Shown piece after piece: positions 60,833-64,000 of a DNA stretch of 64,000 nucleotides. The translations under genes and the position numbers were made by a program. The notes below the pieces were generated by a model. The model was not told where the DNA came from, did not search any database, and saw only the letters and a program-made list of their open reading frames with translations. The stretch comes from Dendrophyllia cribrosa (Eukaryota > Cnidaria > Anthozoa > Scleractinia > Dendrophylliidae), in NCBI GenBank assembly GCA_024195265.1, contig JAJLRJ010000005.1, positions 46,369,515-46,433,514 on the forward strand. The letters are read 5' to 3'. The stretch's first letter is position 1; every line of letters begins with the position of its first letter.

Positions 60833-61049
60833 TACTGAAAACAACATATTCTGATTACGGACACACTGCACTACGGATCACGAAATTTAACAATCAGGAG
60901 ACGAATGAGCAGTAAGGTTATCTACCTTTCTCTAAAAACAGCACATCCTTGACAGTTTGAGTAACTTTTTAAAACATATTTGTTATTGTCATCACCGGAA
61001 AGAAAAATTAATGTATATTTAGATTTTAACGAATACCTATTTTTCCTAG

Positions 61050-61394
61050 ATACTTTGCTGTCCACTTACCATACGTAAGCTTTGTTCGTAAAACGCTTGG
61101 AATACTAAATCAGGGACCTAATCCACCTCCGGTTCTACGGCTGAGCGATGGCGGCCATGTTGAAAATCTCGGCATTTTACCACTTCTTAAGCTGAGACTG
61201 AAGAAGATCATCTCTGTGTACGGTGGGCGGGCGTCTTCAGAGCAAGCATTCTGTGATACACTGTTGAACGCTTTGGAAATGGCAAGAAAGAAGTTACGAT
61301 GTTCATTTACAGGAATTGATGGCAGAGACATCGCTGAAGATATTCGAGTGAAACTAGCAGAGAAATCACCAGGAAGTCAACCTAGAAGCTACAG
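61050..61394 (+). CDS. Patatin-like phospholipase, exon 4 (catalytic Asp)
   Basis: Acceptor ttttcctag, donor gtttgt. It encodes LRLSDGGHVENLGILPLL: DGG is the patatin catalytic Asp motif (about residue 576), 530 residues after the Ser. It ends GSQPRSYR and joins exon 5 as FKVHYFDKDP. Confidence 0.87.
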
Positions 61395-62257
61395 GTTTGT
61401 TAAAAAAAATTTAAGTGTGTGTGTTCGGGTTTTCCATAAAAAAAAATGATTAGACAGCAGCAGTTTTAGAAAAGGTTTGGATGCGATCGAAGGAACATTA
61501 AAATCACAAAGTTGCTACATAGTCCTCGGCTCACACCAAAAGATACAAATAAAGACGGACAGCGCTGAATATCGCACTGCGCATGTTTGTTACGTCACTG
61601 CTTTCCTCGTTGTGGAAAATTTGTGAATGAGTCAGTTCGTAAAATCTCGTTCAAGCCAAAATTTCAACCTTTTACCGATGAAAACAAAATTTCTTTCAAC
61701 TGAAATTAGATACAATATTGTAGTAACAGTCTAGAAATACACAGACTTTCCTTAACCAAGCAACACGGTGATCAACCAACGCGTTCGTTTATGGTGTGGG
61801 AAAACTCCATTAATGCTGGTAATTTTAAGTTACACGTGACAGCCAGCGCTGGCTCTCGCGCGGTCGCCCGTGTCTCGCACCGCCGACCGTTCAGGGTTAT
61901 TCAGGACGAAGTTTTTTAATTTAGAAATAGAAATAGGAAATTTTCTTGTCGACTTTTAGCTTTAATTAAAGAGCAGCAGGATTTGCACCACTTTAAGGTT
62001 TGAAGGTTTTGTATATATTTCACCAGCTATATCATTAGTTGTAAAACTCGTATATTTACATTGATTTATGATAAATTTGTATTTTTACATTACATATATA
62101 GTAGAATTTCTTTATTTCCTTAGTTTTTTTTTATTTTCTTCTTAGACATGGTACATACTGCATCTTTTTCTTTTCGTAATCTTAGATAGAAGGACACAAG
62201 TTTACTAGTTTCGTAACTATTCCGTGCTACCCTCTTTAGTCCTCTTTAAATAAAGTG

Positions 62258-62290
<33 letters not shown>

Positions 62291-62602
62291 CACCAAATCT
62301 TTTATTGATAACAAAGCTAACTAACAATCTTATTTTACAATTAATTTCACTAAAAAAAAAACTATTCAGTCAAAACACTATTTACATTATTCCCTTCGAT
62401 TAAAGAAAAAAAAGACACTTAATTTCGATTAAGAAAATTCATGCCATTAATAATCAGATATCGTATATTCGGAAAAAAAATTCAATTAAAAAACGGTTCA
62501 TTTCAACTAAACAAAATTAACGAGCTCACTTTGCCGATATGGCAAGATGATCACTTTAAAAAGGTGAAAAATATTTGTACTTCAACTTATGTTACGTTTA
62601 AG
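61395..62602. other. Intron 4 of the phospholipase gene
   Basis: 1.2 kb holding an (ATT)n microsatellite at 62,261-62,290 and AT-rich sequence; no coding element recognised. Confidence 0.7.
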
Positions 62603-63083
62603 GTTTAAAGTCCATTACTTTGACAAAGACCCGGATGGAGATGAAGATTACAAAGTTGGTGAAGCGGAAGTGCTTTTCATTGCTCCGAGACATCCTAATA
62701 AGGGCATTAACATGGAACAACCAATGACGTGGAAGGACGCGCTAAGCGATGTTGGCGGGGATCTTGAAGCAAGTCACTGGGGATCTGGACCCGAGTTTCA
62801 AGCGAATGAGGTCGACCGACTGACTTTTTGTTGCTGTGAGTGTTGTCATGGTAACACCTGTCAGGGGTTTTCCGAGGCCATATGCGGGACGTTTCCTCAG
62901 CATTCCACCTCCAATCAGTTCTACACCTCATCAATGTTTGTTGCTTATCACAGGGAGGGCTATCGCGCATGCTTGGAAGCGCAAGCCACTGAGTTCCTCA
63001 ATGAACAATCAACTTCGCCATTAAAGATGGATCATGTAAACTTAGAGGAAGTTGTTGATGAGACAGCTTCAAGCAACTCATGA
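62603..63083 (+). CDS. Patatin-like phospholipase, exon 5 (C-terminus)
   Basis: Acceptor gttacgtttaag. It encodes KVGEAEVLFIAPRHPNKG, then a Cys-rich patch FCCCECCHGNTCQGF, HSTSNQFYTSSMFVAYHREG and a short acidic tail, with the stop at 63,081-63,083. The C-terminal 'QFYTSSMFVAYHREG' looks conserved, as in bacterial relatives where a similar Q-x-y-t/d block closes the fold; this comparison is from memory. Confidence 0.85.
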
Positions 63084-64000
63084 TCACGCTTTGCGGACAC
63101 CTCGATATGACGGTAACCCGTCATTACAAAAAGAATTCTGACGACTCATATTTTACTTGTTATGTATTTTACTTTTTATGTACTTATAATTTAAAAAAAG
63201 AGCAGTTGCGTTTTTAAAACACACGCTGTGAGTTTTTTGAACGACTTCAACATTCCTCAAAAAATGTGTGTCCCTACGGAGATAAACAAGTACGCTTTTG
63301 TGCATTATGTTATTATTAGGGAACTTGTATTGGGCGAGGGGATTATGACGAGCAGAATGTATAATCTTTTTGTTTCGCTCTTCTCTGTTACAATTAAAGC
63401 AACATCCAGCTTGTCAGACACTGTAATCAGCATTGTTGTATATATTTCTCTGAAAAGAACAAAGAAAACAGATTTTGCTGTCATCGGAGCGAGAAAATTG
63501 ACAAGTACAGCAACAAAAAAGATGGCGGGATAATTTAATTTTATGAACGAGGACAAAGTTGAACAAACTTTATTAGTTTTTAAATGATTTCGTGCCTACC
63601 AATAAAATAACATTAGCCTGTATTAAAAAATACCCGAAGTTTAGTTTTCTATGTAAATTAAAGAATTAAAAAGCATTTTATGGAAACATCTGAGTAACCC
63701 TGGAAAATAATCAGGACGCATGATTGCTTAGTTATTTGTATGTTATTAAATTATTTAAATAGTTTTATATTCTTTTTTTTTTTTTTTCATTTTTTCATAG
63801 GACCCTTTATGTAAATCACCTCACGGTGACGTTTTATCCTTATAAATGATCGCTTGGTTCACCCAGCTACGTAGTTATGCAACAATTCCGGCTGGAAACA
63901 TGTCGTCCGTTTTGAAGCGGATTGAAGTGTTTCTACAATTTCTAGCGATGTTTAACGTCTTTCCCGGGCAAAAGATTTTTTAATTGTATATATGTTATTT
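63084..64000. other. 3' flank of the phospholipase gene
   Basis: AATAAA at 63,601 is a possible polyadenylation signal. Short frames on both strands near 63,230-63,560 are not recognised as coding. A T-run lies at 63,773-63,787. Confidence 0.4.

Noticed and set aside
63228..63556. Overlapping frames on both strands after the phospholipase gene
   Set aside because: No recognisable domain; the minus-strand frame has some hydrophobic stretches, but no start or splice context convinced me.

Overview
The window looks like nuclear DNA of a marine invertebrate, most likely an anthozoan cnidarian (coral or sea anemone). It is AT-rich, intron-bearing and packed with transposons: Penelope-like elements (PLEs), BEL/Pao, CR1/L2-type non-LTR elements, a Polinton/Maverick and many palindromic MITEs. 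The taxon is an inference from this mix and from my memory of cnidarian Polinton proteins; no rRNA, mitochondrial or other marker gene settles it.

Layout: 1-2.25 kb, the 3' part of a Penelope-like element (reverse transcriptase plus GIY-YIG endonuclease). 2.3-15.4 kb, a repeat field: a PLE-end palindrome, two ~1.3 kb paralogous blocks (3.2 and 10.65 kb) carrying different MITE insertions, the empty-site paralogue of the Polinton target (7.8-8.3 kb) and a decayed CR1-like element on the minus strand. 15,452-21,708, a BEL/Pao retrotransposon with 402-bp LTRs and a GACTT target duplication; its coding frame has one in-frame TAG and an apparent RNase H deletion. 21.7-26.7 kb, inverted repeats, simple repeats and a non-LTR fragment. 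26,734-43,842, a full-length 17.1 kb Polinton with 303-bp terminal inverted repeats (TIRs) and a CAATC target duplication. 43.8-58 kb, more MITEs, a 2.0 kb Mutator-like inverted-repeat element that swallowed a non-LTR fragment (itself hit by another MITE), poly-G repeats and a second PLE fragment. 58,185-63,083, the only convincing host gene: a five-exon patatin-like phospholipase with several membrane segments.

The Polinton is the centrepiece. From left to right it carries a protein-primed DNA polymerase B (plus strand), a minus-strand series (integrase, six small proteins, packaging ATPase, major capsid protein), a coiled-coil membrane protein (plus), a conserved unknown protein (minus), a plus-strand group (penton-like minor capsid protein, membrane protein, zinc-ribbon protein) and a minus-strand right-end pair (YqaJ/lambda-type exonuclease, zinc-finger protein). 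Almost every start codon is preceded within a few to ~20 bases by a TATATATAC-like motif, which looks like a virus-style core promoter shared by the whole element and helps choose starts. Integrase, minor capsid and most small genes are intact, whereas polymerase, ATPase, major capsid and two other genes carry small frameshifts. Each outer TIR end is itself a 126-bp palindrome. I did not recognise the usual adenovirus-type protease.
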